The position numbers and the translations under genes were made by a program. The notes under the pieces are model-generated. The model was not told where the DNA came from. It was given only the letters and a program-made list of their open reading frames with translations, and searched no databases. From the NCBI GenBank assembly GCA_902546765.1, contig CACCLG010000003.1:1-64000 (forward strand): 64,000 nt of DNA, written 5' to 3'. This stretch comes from an uncultured Pelagibacteraceae bacterium (lineage in GTDB: Bacteria > Pseudomonadota > Alphaproteobacteria > Pelagibacterales > Pelagibacteraceae). This document shows positions 17,532-25,942 of the stretch, one piece after another (the first letter of the stretch is position 1; each line of letters begins with the position of its first letter).

Positions 17532-18635
17532 ATGGATGATGTAGTCGTTATTGGTGGTGGTATTATTGGTGCTGCAACAGCTTACTTTTTATCCAAGGAA
17601 GGCAGAAAAGTAAAAGTCATTGAAAGAGACCCAACTTATAAAACTGCTTCTTTCCCTTTATCGCTCGGAGGATTTAGAAGACAATTTTTTCAAAAAGAAA
17701 ATATTTTACTAGGAAAATTTGCTAAAGAATTCATATTTAGTATTCCCGAATTGTTAAAAACCGAAAAAAATCCAAATCCTACAGCAAGTATGGTGCCAAA
17801 TGGATATCTACTTATGTTTGGTCCAGAACATGCTGAAGAACAATATAGAGCTCTCGAAAATCATAAAGCTTGTGATGCAGGTACAAAAAATATTAAGGGA
17901 TCAGAACTTAGTAATGTATTTCCTTATATAAACAATGAAGGAATTGAAACAGCAACTTTTACAGATAATAAAAGCGAAGGGTGGATCGATCCTTTTCTTT
18001 TTCATAGCGCACTAAAGTCAAAGGCAATTGATCTTGGAGCAGAATTTATCAAAGGAGAAGTAAAGTCTCTTTCAGAGATAAATGCTAAAACAATCGTATC
18101 AGCTGCAGGGTGTTGGACAAAAGAATTATTAGAGGACATTCCAGTAGTTCCACAAAAACACACAGTTTTTAGAGTTAAATGTCCAAAACATATTCCAGAA
18201 ATGCCATTAACAGGAGATCTTACAACGGGAGTTTATTGGCGACCTGAGGGAAAAGAATATCTAGCTGGATCACCAATATCAGTCTTTGATGCAGATGATT
18301 TAGAACCAGCTTGGAACGATTTTGAGGAATTAGTATGGCCGGCTCTGGCTAAAAGAATTCCCATTTTTGAGGAGTTAAAACTAACTGGCGGTTGGGCAGG
18401 GTATTATGATTGTAATAAATTAGATAATAATGCTGTGGTTGGAAAGCATCCAAAATACGAAAACGTTTATATGGCTTCAGGTTTTACTGGAAGAGGATTA
18501 ATGCAAGCCCCAGGCATAGGAAGAGCTTTAACAGAATTAATTACAACAGGAAGTTATCAAACAATTGACATCAGTGTATTTGCTGTTGAGAGAGTTTTGC
18601 AGAGTAATGCAAGACCCGAGCCTTACGTATTATAA
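17532..18635 (+). CDS. DAO-family FAD-dependent oxidoreductase
   Basis: A 367-residue flavoenzyme of the D-amino-acid/glycine/sarcosine oxidase superfamily. The FAD Rossmann motif is VVVIGGGIIGAATAYFLS at the N terminus, then SLGGFRRQF, and a C-terminal FAD region YMASGFTGRGLMQAPGIGR. Substrates of this family are secondary or primary amines such as sarcosine, glycine, dimethylglycine or D-amino acids; none can be fixed from sequence. Sarcosine would connect it to the creatinase at 35673, but the two genes are 18 kb apart. Its last 6 bases overlap the stop of a small ORF on the other strand. Confidence 0.85.
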   Translation: MDDVVVIGGGIIGAATAYFLSKEGRKVKVIERDPTYKTASFPLSLGGFRRQFFQKENILLGKFAKEFIFSIPELLKTEKNPNPTASMVPNGYLLMFGPEHAEEQYRALENHKACDAGTKNIKGSELSNVFPYINNEGIETATFTDNKSEGWIDPFLFHSALKSKAIDLGAEFIKGEVKSLSEINAKTIVSAAGCWTKELLEDIPVVPQKHTVFRVKCPKHIPEMPLTGDLTTGVYWRPEGKEYLAGSPISVFDADDLEPAWNDFEELVWPALAKRIPIFEELKLTGGWAGYYDCNKLDNNAVVGKHPKYENVYMASGFTGRGLMQAPGIGRALTELITTGSYQTIDISVFAVERVLQSNARPEPYVL

Positions 18636-18806
18636 TTTCTTAATAAATATTCCTAATACTCCATTAAATATTGATACTGAAATTATAACTACCTGTCCTT
18701 TCAATGAGTAAAAATCAAAAGAGGGATAAAAACTAATTGCGACGCTGAAAAAAATGTAAGTGATTAAAAAAGGTCGATAAAATTTTTTTAATTTATTAAG
18801 TAACAT
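18630..18806 (-). CDS. Small two-helix membrane protein, translationally coupled to TauE
   Basis: A 58-residue ORF in the gap between the DAO oxidase and TauE genes. Its ATG (18806-18804) overlaps the TauE stop as TAATG. The protein starts MLLNKLKKFYRPFLITYIFF, has a hydrophobic segment at about residues 13-28, a short polar turn (PSFDFYSLKGQ) and a second hydrophobic segment at about 38-54, and ends GIFIKKL. Basic residues flank both helices. The gap would otherwise be an unusually long non-coding stretch for this genome. No known family recognised; a partner or regulator of TauE is a guess from position. Confidence 0.6.
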   Translation of the reverse strand: MLLNKLKKFYRPFLITYIFFSVAISFYPSFDFYSLKGQVVIISVSIFNGVLGIFIKKL

Positions 18807-19549
18807 TACATAAAGTTATATCCTATTCTTAAAGCAACAAAAATAACCAGCAATGATGTAATTAAAGCAAGAATTTTTGTTGGAAATATTTTTATATTCA
18901 AAAAATTACCAATTTGACCACCAATTAAAACAGCTACTAATAAAATGATATAATTTTTGATTTCACTAATTTCTATACTTTTTGTTATCTGACCCAGAAT
19001 CCCTAAAACTGAATTTATTAAAATAAATAAAGATACCATTATTGTGATATTCTTTGGGTTTGCTGCACGAAATAAATACAATATAGGACTTAAAAATATT
19101 CCTCCTCCAATACCCACTAAACCAGAAATAAAACCTAAGACTATACCTATAGGAATTGAAAAGTAGATAGCTAAAGATTTATATGCTTTTGAGTTATTTC
19201 CGTAAGATCTAAAATTAAATAACAATAATATTCCCGCAATACCTAAAACAAAAAATAATATTATTTCAAAAATATCTTTTTCGATATTTAGAGAACCTCC
19301 TATAAATGCAAAAGGAATAGATCCGATTAAATATGGAATAAGTGACCTAAAATTTAAATTTCCTGCTCTTATATAATTAATTGAATTTCCTGAAACTACA
19401 ATAATATTACAGGTTAACGCTATTATGGGAAAGATAGAGTATGGAACTCCCCAAAGAAGTAACAATGCAAGATAAGTAGAACCACCACCAAACCCTACAC
19501 TTGAATATATTATAGCAGTTACAAAAAATAAAATAGGTAATATAATCAT
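18806..19549 (-). CDS. TauE/SafE-family membrane exporter
   Basis: A 247-residue membrane protein with about eight hydrophobic segments and the two glycine-rich motifs of the TauE/SafE family: SSVGFGGGSTYLALLLLWG near the N terminus and SGLVGIGGGIFLSPILYL in the second half. Family members export sulfite, sulfoacetate or similar organic anions, or are uncharacterised. The start lies 9 bp from the divergent moaB start. A sulfite exporter would suit a region with a periplasmic Mo-dependent sulfoxide reductase (MsrP), but the substrate is not known. Confidence 0.88.
   Translation of the reverse strand: MIILPILFFVTAIIYSSVGFGGGSTYLALLLLWGVPYSIFPIIALTCNIIVVSGNSINYIRAGNLNFRSLIPYLIGSIPFAFIGGSLNIEKDIFEIILFFVLGIAGILLLFNFRSYGNNSKAYKSLAIYFSIPIGIVLGFISGLVGIGGGIFLSPILYLFRAANPKNITIMVSLFILINSVLGILGQITKSIEISEIKNYIILLVAVLIGGQIGNFLNIKIFPTKILALITSLLVIFVALRIGYNFM
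19541..19546 (+). promoter_or_regulatory. Predicted -10 element for moaB
   Basis: A perfect TATAAT (19541-19546) ends 12 bp before the moaB ATG at 19559 and lies inside the first codons of the divergent TauE gene. A start near 19553 would give a leader of about 6 nt without a ribosome-binding site. No clear -35 found. Confidence 0.35.
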
Positions 19550-19558
19550 TCAATTATT

Positions 19559-20059
19559 ATGAAAGTAAATATAGCACTATTAACAGTAACAGATACAAGA
19601 ACTTTAAAAACAGACAAATCTGGAAATATTCTTGTAAAAAAAATAAATAAGGCTGGTCATAATTTAGTTGAGAGAGAAATTTGCAAAGATAGTAAAAAAG
19701 ATATTAAAAAAATTTTAAAGATCTGGATAAAAATTAAAAAAATTGATGTAATTATTACAACTGGTGGAACAGGATTAACTGGAAGAGATATTACTCCAGA
19801 AGCGGTTGATGAAATAGCAGATAAAAAAATACCAGGTTTTGGTGAAATATTTAGATATATAAGTCTATCTACAGTTGGCACATCTTCTATTCAATCAAGG
19901 GCATGTGCAGTACTTGCGAATGGAAAGTATGTATTTGCACTTCCAGGCTCTTCAGGAGGCGTAACTGATGCTTGGGATAAAATTCTTGTTCATCAATTAA
20001 ATATAAAACACAAACCATGTAATTTTGTGGAGTTATTTCCGAGATTAAAAGAGAAATAA
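19559..20059 (+). CDS. moaB: Molybdenum cofactor biosynthesis protein MoaB (MoaB/MogA family)
   Basis: A 166-residue protein of the MoaB/MogA fold, which binds molybdopterin and in MogA adenylylates it before molybdenum insertion. Motifs: LLTVTDTRT near the N terminus, ITTGGTGLTGRDITPEAV, PGFGEIFRYISL, SRACAVLANGKYVFALPGS and GVTDAWDKIL. Length and sequence fit MoaB. In organisms without a separate MogA it can do the adenylylation step. It is the first Mo-cofactor gene of the 15 kb molybdenum region and is convergent with the DUF1244 gene, which ends right at its stop. Confidence 0.92.
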   Translation: MKVNIALLTVTDTRTLKTDKSGNILVKKINKAGHNLVEREICKDSKKDIKKILKIWIKIKKIDVIITTGGTGLTGRDITPEAVDEIADKKIPGFGEIFRYISLSTVGTSSIQSRACAVLANGKYVFALPGSSGGVTDAWDKILVHQLNIKHKPCNFVELFPRLKEK

Positions 20060-20305
20060 TTACTTTTGGTATTTCTCTTTCCATTCAGTATAAGGCATAC
20101 CATAAACATGTTCTCTAGCATCAGGATCTGAAATCTCTATTCCTTTTTTTTGAGCTTCTTCGCGGTACCATTTAGAAAGGCAATTTCTACAAAACCCTGC
20201 AAGATTCATAAGATCAATGTTTTGAACATCTTTTCTCTCTCTTAAATGTTCTATAAGTCTATTAAATGCAGCAGATTGTAACTCATTCTTAATTTTATCA
20301 TCCAT
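20060..20305 (-). CDS. DUF1244 family protein
   Basis: An 81-residue protein of the DUF1244 family: FNRLIEHLRERKDVQNIDLM, then the Cys pair GFCRNCLSKWY and the C-terminal EHVYGMPYTEWKEKYQ. Function unknown; the conserved CxxC-like pair and acidic/aromatic pattern suggest a small metal or redox protein. I place the start at the ATG at 20305 (MDDKIKNELQ), since the longer frame to 20353 would overlap msrQ and add an unconserved, hydrophobic stretch. It lies downstream of msrQ on the same strand. Confidence 0.85.
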   Translation of the reverse strand: MDDKIKNELQSAAFNRLIEHLRERKDVQNIDLMNLAGFCRNCLSKWYREEAQKKGIEISDPDAREHVYGMPYTEWKEKYQK

Positions 20306-20349
20306 TATATAAGTATAGTCTTTAAATAAAAAATATGAATAGAAAAATA

Positions 20350-20943
20350 TCAAGTAACTGATTTTTTCTTAAATAGAAATTTAATAAAATCTAATCTTAA
20401 GGTTAAAAGAGTTATTAGAATTATTAAATATATCAATGGCTCAAAAAAAATAGTCTTGGACAACCATATAAAATGTAGAACAGCAAAAATACCGATTAAA
20501 TACGATAGCCTGTGAATTTTTTTCCAGTTTTGTTTTAAGATAAGCACCATTTTTTGATTTGAGGTAACAGCAAGAGGCAACATCAAAAGCCATGCAGCTA
20601 ATCCTATAAAAATAAATTTTTTATTCAAAACATCATCGATAATTGGATCTAAATTAAACTGATAATCAAAACCAATGTAAGTCAGCAAATGTAAAGTTCC
20701 ATAAAAAAAAGCAAATAATCCCAACATTCTTCGATATTTTATCCAAGCTAAAATTTTTGTAATGTTTTTAAGAGGTGTCATTGCAAGGGACAGTAAAATA
20801 AATCTTAAGGTCCACTCTCCTGTATGATGAGTTATTTGTTTTACTGGCTCTGCTCCAAGTTGATTAAACAAAATTTGATATGCTATTATTATTAAAGGAA
20901 CTAAACACAATACAAAGATTGTGGGTTTGAAAATTCTTATCAT
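20350..20943 (-). CDS. msrQ: MsrQ heme-binding membrane subunit
   Basis: A 197-residue membrane protein of the ferric-reductase-like YedZ/MsrQ family that passes electrons from the quinone pool to MsrP. About six helices are visible. Conserved features include TGEWTLRFILLSLAMTPL, RRMLGLFAFFYGTLHLLTYI and HRLSYLIGIFAVLHFIWLS, whose histidines are candidate heme ligands. It follows msrP by 4 bp on the same strand, the usual msrPQ pair. Confidence 0.93.
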   Translation of the reverse strand: MIRIFKPTIFVLCLVPLIIIAYQILFNQLGAEPVKQITHHTGEWTLRFILLSLAMTPLKNITKILAWIKYRRMLGLFAFFYGTLHLLTYIGFDYQFNLDPIIDDVLNKKFIFIGLAAWLLMLPLAVTSNQKMVLILKQNWKKIHRLSYLIGIFAVLHFIWLSKTIFFEPLIYLIILITLLTLRLDFIKFLFKKKSVT

Positions 20944-20947
20944 TTAA

Positions 20948-21865
20948 TTAAAAATTTTTTCTTAAATCCATCCCATCATAGAGACTCGCAACCTCATCAC
21001 CATAACCATTAAACATCACTGTCTTAATTCTTGGTGAGTATATATTCTCACCGATCACTCTTTCAGTAGCTTGAGACCATCTTGGGTGTGATACATTTGG
21101 ATTAACATTAGAATAAAAACCATACTCTTTTGGTGAAGCATTCATCCAGGACGAGACAGGCATTTTTTCAACAAACTTTATATTAACAATTGCCTTAGCG
21201 CTTTTAAATCCATATTTCCATGGCACTATCAATCTTAAAGGTGCACCGTTTTGATTTGGTAATTCTTTTCCATAAAGACCAGTAACCATTATCGTTAATG
21301 GATGCATGGCTTCATCGATTCTCAAACCTTCTTTATATGGCCAATTCAATACTGGAAATCTTTGTCCTTTCATTTGATCTGGATCATATACAGATGTAAA
21401 TTTTACATATTTAGCTTTAGATGTTGGCTTAACTTTATTTAATAGTTTATTGAGAGGAAAACCTAACCATGGTACTACCATCGACCAACCTTCAACACAT
21501 CTAAATCTGTATACTCTCTCCTCACTTGGGATCATGTTTTTAATTTCCTCAACTGACAAAGTAATTTCATTTTCAACTTCGCCATCAATTTTAATATCCC
21601 ATGGCTTTGTAATAAAATCTTTTGAGTTTTTATGTGGATCAGACTTACTTGTCCCAAATTCGTAATAGTTGTTGTAAGTAGTTACAAATTTATAAGGAGT
21701 TATTTTCCGTTCTGTTTCAGGTGTATAAGAGAAAGCAGATGTAATTATATTTTGAGAAGTTAAAGCAGATCCAGTTAAAATACCCATTTTCTTAAGGAAT
21801 TTTCGCCTATTTATATAAAGACTTTCAGGAGTTATTTCCGAAGATTTAAATTTATGCAATTTCAT
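20948..21865 (-). CDS. msrP: MsrP molybdopterin protein-methionine-sulfoxide reductase
   Basis: Periplasmic molybdoenzyme (YedY family) that repairs oxidised methionines in envelope proteins. The 305-residue protein has a Tat signal with twin arginine (INRRKFLKKMGILTGS). The molybdenum-ligating Cys is in YRFRCVEGWSMVVPWLGFPL, followed by PLRLIVPWKYGFKSAK. It sits between msrQ and moaE, overlapping moaE by 4 bases, so the enzyme is made with the pathway for its own cofactor. MsrP uses the plain molybdopterin form and does not need MobA. Confidence 0.95.
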   Translation of the reverse strand: MKLHKFKSSEITPESLYINRRKFLKKMGILTGSALTSQNIITSAFSYTPETERKITPYKFVTTYNNYYEFGTSKSDPHKNSKDFITKPWDIKIDGEVENEITLSVEEIKNMIPSEERVYRFRCVEGWSMVVPWLGFPLNKLLNKVKPTSKAKYVKFTSVYDPDQMKGQRFPVLNWPYKEGLRIDEAMHPLTIMVTGLYGKELPNQNGAPLRLIVPWKYGFKSAKAIVNIKFVEKMPVSSWMNASPKEYGFYSNVNPNVSHPRWSQATERVIGENIYSPRIKTVMFNGYGDEVASLYDGMDLRKNF

Positions 21866-22305
21866 GTTGTTAACGAAATACCTTTAAGCCATTCACTATC
21901 TTCATTTTCATAATGTTCCTTTTTCCATATAGGTGATCTTTTCTTTATTTCTTCAATAATAAATCTTGATAGTCGATATGCCTCATCTCTATGTTTGCAA
22001 GCTACTCCTATTAGTATGCTTTTTTCAGTAAGTTTGAGATGACCCTTTACATGTTCAATAAAAACAGCCTTATTTTTAATTCCTAGTTTTTGCTCTGTCT
22101 CATTATAAATCTCTTCAAAACTCTTAATTACCATTGTGTCTTTTGCATCGTATGTAATTCCATTAACCTTTTTATTTTCATTATTATCTCTAACAACTCC
22201 AACAAAATAAATTACTGCACCAAATTTTTCTGATTTTAAAAAATGTTCTGCTTTGGAAATTTCAATTTTTTCAATTGAAGAGTCTATAATTTTTGCGTGG
22301 AGCAT
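21862..22305 (-). CDS. moaE: Molybdopterin synthase catalytic subunit
   Basis: Large subunit of MPT synthase, which transfers sulfur from the MoaD C-terminal thiocarboxylate onto precursor Z (cPMP). The 147-residue protein has GAVIYFVGVVRDNNENK near the N terminus, HVKGHLKLTEKSILIGVACK in the middle, and the RSPIWKKEHYENEDSEWLKG region with the catalytic lysine. It is coupled to moaD (1-base overlap) and msrP (4-base overlap). Confidence 0.95.
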   Translation of the reverse strand: MLHAKIIDSSIEKIEISKAEHFLKSEKFGAVIYFVGVVRDNNENKKVNGITYDAKDTMVIKSFEEIYNETEQKLGIKNKAVFIEHVKGHLKLTEKSILIGVACKHRDEAYRLSRFIIEEIKKRSPIWKKEHYENEDSEWLKGISLTT

Positions 22306-22574
22306 TAACCACCTCCAATTGGTGGAATAATTCCAATTATTTGATTTTTATTCAAAATTTGGTTTTCCTTTATTAATTGATCTTTATCTGAGCAAAATGC
22401 CGAACTTTTTATAATTTCTTTATATTTAAAATTTCCATTAAATTTATTATCAACATGCTCATAAAGTTTTTTTTTAATGTCAATTATTTTACAAGATTTT
22501 GAAAAATTAAATTCTAAATACTTTGTTTTGCTGAATTCTCTTGTAGCTCCAAACAACTCAACAGATATTTTCAT
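22305..22574 (-). CDS. moaD: Molybdopterin synthase sulfur-carrier subunit
   Basis: An 89-residue ubiquitin-like sulfur carrier. The C terminus ends in glycines (IIPPIGGG), the site of adenylylation and thiocarboxylate formation; the usual ending is GG, and the extra Gly is a minor oddity. The N-terminal ISVELFGATREFSK is the typical first strand. Immediately follows moaC (overlap of one base) and precedes moaE. MoeB or another E1-like activator is not in the window. Confidence 0.93.
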   Translation of the reverse strand: MKISVELFGATREFSKTKYLEFNFSKSCKIIDIKKKLYEHVDNKFNGNFKYKEIIKSSAFCSDKDQLIKENQILNKNQIIGIIPPIGGG

Positions 22575-23122
22575 TAATTAAATATTTCTTTTAAAAAATC
22601 TGGTAAACCATCTGGATTTTTCCATAATCCTTTTTTTCCACCTTCTTTTATCAATAATTTTATGTCAGAAATTTTTAAATGTGGATTTACTATTTTGCTT
22701 AAATCATAAATGGTTATTAAGGCACTATTTACTCCCATAATTGCTTCCATCTCGACACCAGTTTTAGAAAATGTTGAGACAACACAAAAAACATCAAGTG
22801 AAAAAGTTTCATCATCCAATATAATTTTTGTCGAAATATGATCAATTGAAAGAGGGTGGCATAATGGAATAATTTCACTTGTTTTCTTTACACCCAATAT
22901 AGCTGATACTTCTGCTAAAGAAATAGGATCCCCCTTAGGCATTTGATTTGATTTTATTAATGAAAAAACTTCTTCACCTACAAAAATTTTTCCTGTTGCG
23001 AGCGCTCTTCTGAAGGTTTCTTTTTTTGAGGACACATCAACCATTTTGTATGAATTTTTTTGAAACAATTCCTCAGCCCAATCTTTCAAATCATTCTTTT
23101 TAATTATTTTTAAACTTTTCAT
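22574..23122 (-). CDS. moaC: Cyclic pyranopterin monophosphate synthase
   Basis: Converts the MoaA product to cPMP. The 182-residue protein is a little longer than usual MoaC (about 160) because of a short N-terminal extension. The core is clear: MVDVSSKKETFRRALATGKI, the AEVSAILGVKKTSEIIPLCH segment with conserved Lys and His, and GVEMEAIMGVNSALITIYDL. It lies between moaA and moaD, overlapping each by one base. Confidence 0.95.
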   Translation of the reverse strand: MKSLKIIKKNDLKDWAEELFQKNSYKMVDVSSKKETFRRALATGKIFVGEEVFSLIKSNQMPKGDPISLAEVSAILGVKKTSEIIPLCHPLSIDHISTKIILDDETFSLDVFCVVSTFSKTGVEMEAIMGVNSALITIYDLSKIVNPHLKISDIKLLIKEGGKKGLWKNPDGLPDFLKEIFN

Positions 23123-24114
23123 TATCCGCCAGTTACTGACAAATTATTAGTTAAACCAGTTTCACCAAGTTCTAAGTAATGAGATTCTTTTTTAAAATTT
23201 AATTGTTTCAAAATTAAATCCTTTAACTCTTCAGTTTGGTCATCTCTTTGAATTAAGTGTCTTATATTTATTCCGGTATTTCCGAACAAACACAATCTTA
23301 AGTCTCCTCTAGATGTAATTCTTAATCTGTTACAAGATTTGCAAAAATCTTTTGAATAAGGAGCAATAACTCCAAATTTTCCTTTAAATTCTGGATTTAT
23401 ATAATTTTTAGATGGACCAGCATCTTTTCCTAGAGTTTGTATTATCCAATCATTTTTAATCAAAAAGTCAGTGAATACTTTTGAAGAAATATGATATTTT
23501 TTAAAATAATCCAAATTGTCTCCTGTTTGCATCAATTCAATATATCTAAAATCTACTTGATTTAATTTTATGTAATTAGACCATTGTTTAAAATCTTTAT
23601 CATTACTATTTAATCCTTTTAAAAGAACAGCGTTAATTTTAATATTTTTAAAATTTAGTTTCTGTAGTTTTTCAATACCATTTAAAATTTCATTTAATCG
23701 ATCATGTCCTGTAATTTTATGAAACTTATTTTTATCTAAGCTATCAATACTTATATTAATTCCATCTAAACCACTTTCCACAAGCTGTTCTGCAAATTTG
23801 TCAAGTTTATATCCATTAGTAGTGATTACAGTTTTATTTATTCCTGAACTATTTTTTATTACTTTTACAATTTCATAAAAATCTTTTCTAATTGTAGGTT
23901 CTCCACCAGTTAATCTAATCTTACTCACTCCCAATTCTGATAAACCTTTAGCTAATCTTTTAATTTCTTCTAAACTTAAAAAAGTTCTATTGTCACTTTT
24001 GTCAATTTTGAAACCATTAGGTAAACAATAGCCGCATTTAAAATTACATACATCTGTTATGGATAATCTTATGTAGGGGAATTTTCTGCCAAATTTGTCT
24101 TTCAATAATTCCAT
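23122..24114 (-). CDS. moaA: GTP 3',8-cyclase (radical SAM)
   Basis: First enzyme of molybdenum cofactor synthesis, a radical SAM protein that rearranges GTP. At 330 residues it is full length. The SAM-binding [4Fe-4S] motif is SITDVCNFKCGYCLP, followed by RLTGGEPTIRKDFYEI. The second cluster sits near the C terminus in FCKSCNRLRITSRGDLRLCL. The chain ends in GG (LSVTGG), the conserved tail that enters the active site. It heads the moaA-C-D-E-msrP-msrQ series on the minus strand. Confidence 0.96.
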   Translation of the reverse strand: MELLKDKFGRKFPYIRLSITDVCNFKCGYCLPNGFKIDKSDNRTFLSLEEIKRLAKGLSELGVSKIRLTGGEPTIRKDFYEIVKVIKNSSGINKTVITTNGYKLDKFAEQLVESGLDGINISIDSLDKNKFHKITGHDRLNEILNGIEKLQKLNFKNIKINAVLLKGLNSNDKDFKQWSNYIKLNQVDFRYIELMQTGDNLDYFKKYHISSKVFTDFLIKNDWIIQTLGKDAGPSKNYINPEFKGKFGVIAPYSKDFCKSCNRLRITSRGDLRLCLFGNTGINIRHLIQRDDQTEELKDLILKQLNFKKESHYLELGETGLTNNLSVTGG

Positions 24115-24346
24115 ACTTAGATAATCATAGTTTTATAACTAAATTCAATAAGTCTTTTTTCAATTCAAAGTTGAATTCAAAATAACACATTTACAAGATC
24201 AAATTAACAGTCTTAAATTAACTTATTATAAATTTGGATTTAAAAAATTATTCAGTCTTCAATCTCTTTTAAATTCAAAAACGACTGAAATAAACAAGTT
24301 AATTTCGAATTTATATACTTAATGTACTTAACTTAGGGAGGAAATA
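24115..24346. promoter_or_regulatory. Divergent intergenic region between moaA and the aldehyde dehydrogenase gene
   Basis: This 232 bp gap carries control elements rather than genes. For the plus-strand aldehyde dehydrogenase: -35 TAAACA (24291-24296), a 17 bp spacer, and -10 TATACT (24314-24319), giving a start near 24326 and a leader with a strong ribosome-binding site. Two dyads are visible: AATTCAA-AG-TTGAATT at 24162-24177 and a wider pair TTCAGTC (24251-24257) with GACTGAA (24283-24289), just upstream of the -35. Either may be an operator. I see no ORF or structured RNA. Confidence 0.45.
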
Positions 24347-25891
24347 ATGAGTGCAGAAGCATTGAAAGTGTCGTCAGCTCTAGACACATCTCATTTAAAA
24401 GTAAAATTTCCATTTAAAGCTAAATATGGAAACTACATAAATGGGAAATTTGTAGAGCCTTTATCAGGCAAATATTTTGATAATCCAAGCCCGATATCGA
24501 ACGAGATTATCTGTTCTGTTGCAAGATCAAATGAAAAAGATGTTGAAGCAGCATTAGATGCGGCTCACGCAGCTTTTAAAGAATGGGGAAAAACAGATAT
24601 TACAACTAGATCTGTTATTCTTAACAAGATAGCAGATGTTCTTGAACAAAATAAAGACATGCTAGCTGTGGCTGAGTGTTTAGATAATGGTAAACCAATT
24701 AGAGAATGTATGGCAGCAGACATGGCTTTAGTGATAGATCATTGGAGATATTTTGCTGGAGTAATTAGAGCTGAGGAAGGCTCAGTTGCTGAAATCAGTA
24801 ACTCGCAATACTCTTACAATATACCAGAACCTTTAGGAGTAGTTGGCCAGATAGTACCATGGAATTTTCCATTGTTAATGGCAACATGGAAATTAGCTCC
24901 AGCACTTGCAGCAGGAAACTGTTCAGTTTTAAAACCAGCCGAGCAAACTCCAGCTTCAATTATGGTAATGATGGAACTTATTGGAGATCTATTACCTCCA
25001 GGAGTTGTGAACATTGTAAGTGGTTTCGGTTTAGAAGCAGGTAAACCTTTAGCATCGTCAAAAAGAGTTGCTAAAGTTGCATTCACCGGTGAAACAACAA
25101 CTGGAAGATTGATTATGCAGTATGCTGCACAAAACATTATTCCAATTACACTTGAGTTAGGTGGTAAATCTCCTAACATTTTCTTTGAGGACATCATGGA
25201 TAAAGATGATGATTTTTTAGATAAGTGTGTTGAAGGTTTTGTAATGTTCAATCTAAACCAAGGTGAAGTTTGTACTTGTCCAAGTAGAGCATTAGTCCAA
25301 GAATCTATTTATGATAAATTCATGGAAAAATGTATCGCGAGAACTAAAGCCGTCGTTCAAGACAATCCATTAAAAATGGAAACAATGATTGGGGCACAAG
25401 CCTCAGTTGAGCAAATGGAAAAAATCAAATCTTACTTAGATCTTGGTAAAAAAGAAGGTGCTAAAGTTCTAGCAGGTGGAGAAGTTGGTAAACTTAATAG
25501 TGGATTGGAAAAAGGAAATTATATTCAACCAACTATTTTTGAAGCTGACAACTCAATGAGAATTTCTCAAGAGGAAATTTTTGGACCTGTTGTATCTGTA
25601 ATTAAATTTAAAGATGAAGCAGAGGCATTAGAAATTGCTAATGATACTCTTTATGGTTTAGGCGCAGGTGTTTGGACTAGAAATGGTAATATTGCTTACA
25701 GAATGGGTAGAGCAATACAGGCAGGAATAGTATGGACTAACTGTTACCATGCTTACCCAGCCCACTCTCCATTTGGCGGTTACAAACAATCAGGAGTTGG
25801 TAGAGAAACTCATAAAATGATGCTTAATCATTACAGACAGAATAAGAACTTACATGTCTCTTATGCTGAAAAAAAATTAGGCTTCTTTTAA
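24347..25891 (+). CDS. NAD(P)-dependent aldehyde dehydrogenase
   Basis: Oxidises an aldehyde to its acid; 514 residues, full length. Motifs: [20 protein letters not shown] for cofactor binding, [21 protein letters not shown] with the general-base Glu, and the catalytic-Cys segment [11 protein letters not shown]. It starts with MSAEALKV after a strong Shine-Dalgarno (GGGAGG, 24335-24340). The DUF779 gene follows, a pairing typical of acetaldehyde/chloroacetaldehyde dehydrogenases (AldA/AcoD-like), so a short aliphatic aldehyde is a good guess. It has its own promoter, divergent from moaA. Confidence 0.93.
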   Translation: MSAEALKVSSALDTSHLKVKFPFKAKYGNYINGKFVEPLSGKYFDNPSPISNEIICSVARSNEKDVEAALDAAHAAFKEWGKTDITTRSVILNKIADVLEQNKDMLAVAECLDNGKPIRECMAADMALVIDHWRYFAGVIRAEEGSVAEISNSQYSYNIPEPLGVVGQIVPWNFPLLMATWKLAPALAAGNCSVLKPAEQTPASIMVMMELIGDLLPPGVVNIVSGFGLEAGKPLASSKRVAKVAFTGETTTGRLIMQYAAQNIIPITLELGGKSPNIFFEDIMDKDDDFLDKCVEGFVMFNLNQGEVCTCPSRALVQESIYDKFMEKCIARTKAVVQDNPLKMETMIGAQASVEQMEKIKSYLDLGKKEGAKVLAGGEVGKLNSGLEKGNYIQPTIFEADNSMRISQEEIFGPVVSVIKFKDEAEALEIANDTLYGLGAGVWTRNGNIAYRMGRAIQAGIVWTNCYHAYPAHSPFGGYKQSGVGRETHKMMLNHYRQNKNLHVSYAEKKLGFF

Positions 25892-25906
25892 TCAATAATA
25901 TATACT

Positions 25907-25931
25907 GGCCCGTGATTCTAAATCATGGGCC
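25907..25931 (+). other. Strong hairpin between the aldehyde dehydrogenase and DUF779 genes
   Basis: GGCCCGTGATT (25907-25917) can pair with AATCATGGGCC (25921-25931) across a CTA loop, giving an 11-bp stem with one G-U wobble. It stands out in this A+T-rich sequence. No long T run follows (the next bases are GTACTTT), so it is not a classic intrinsic terminator; it may be an mRNA processing or stability element, or a translation control for DUF779, whose in-frame upstream ATG (25925) it would bury. Confidence 0.6.
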
Positions 25932-25942
25932 GTACTTTAAAA

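Noticed and set aside
20306-20353. Longer DUF1244 start at 20353
   Set aside because: It overlaps msrQ and adds a hydrophobic stretch absent from the compact family; the ATG at 20305 is better.
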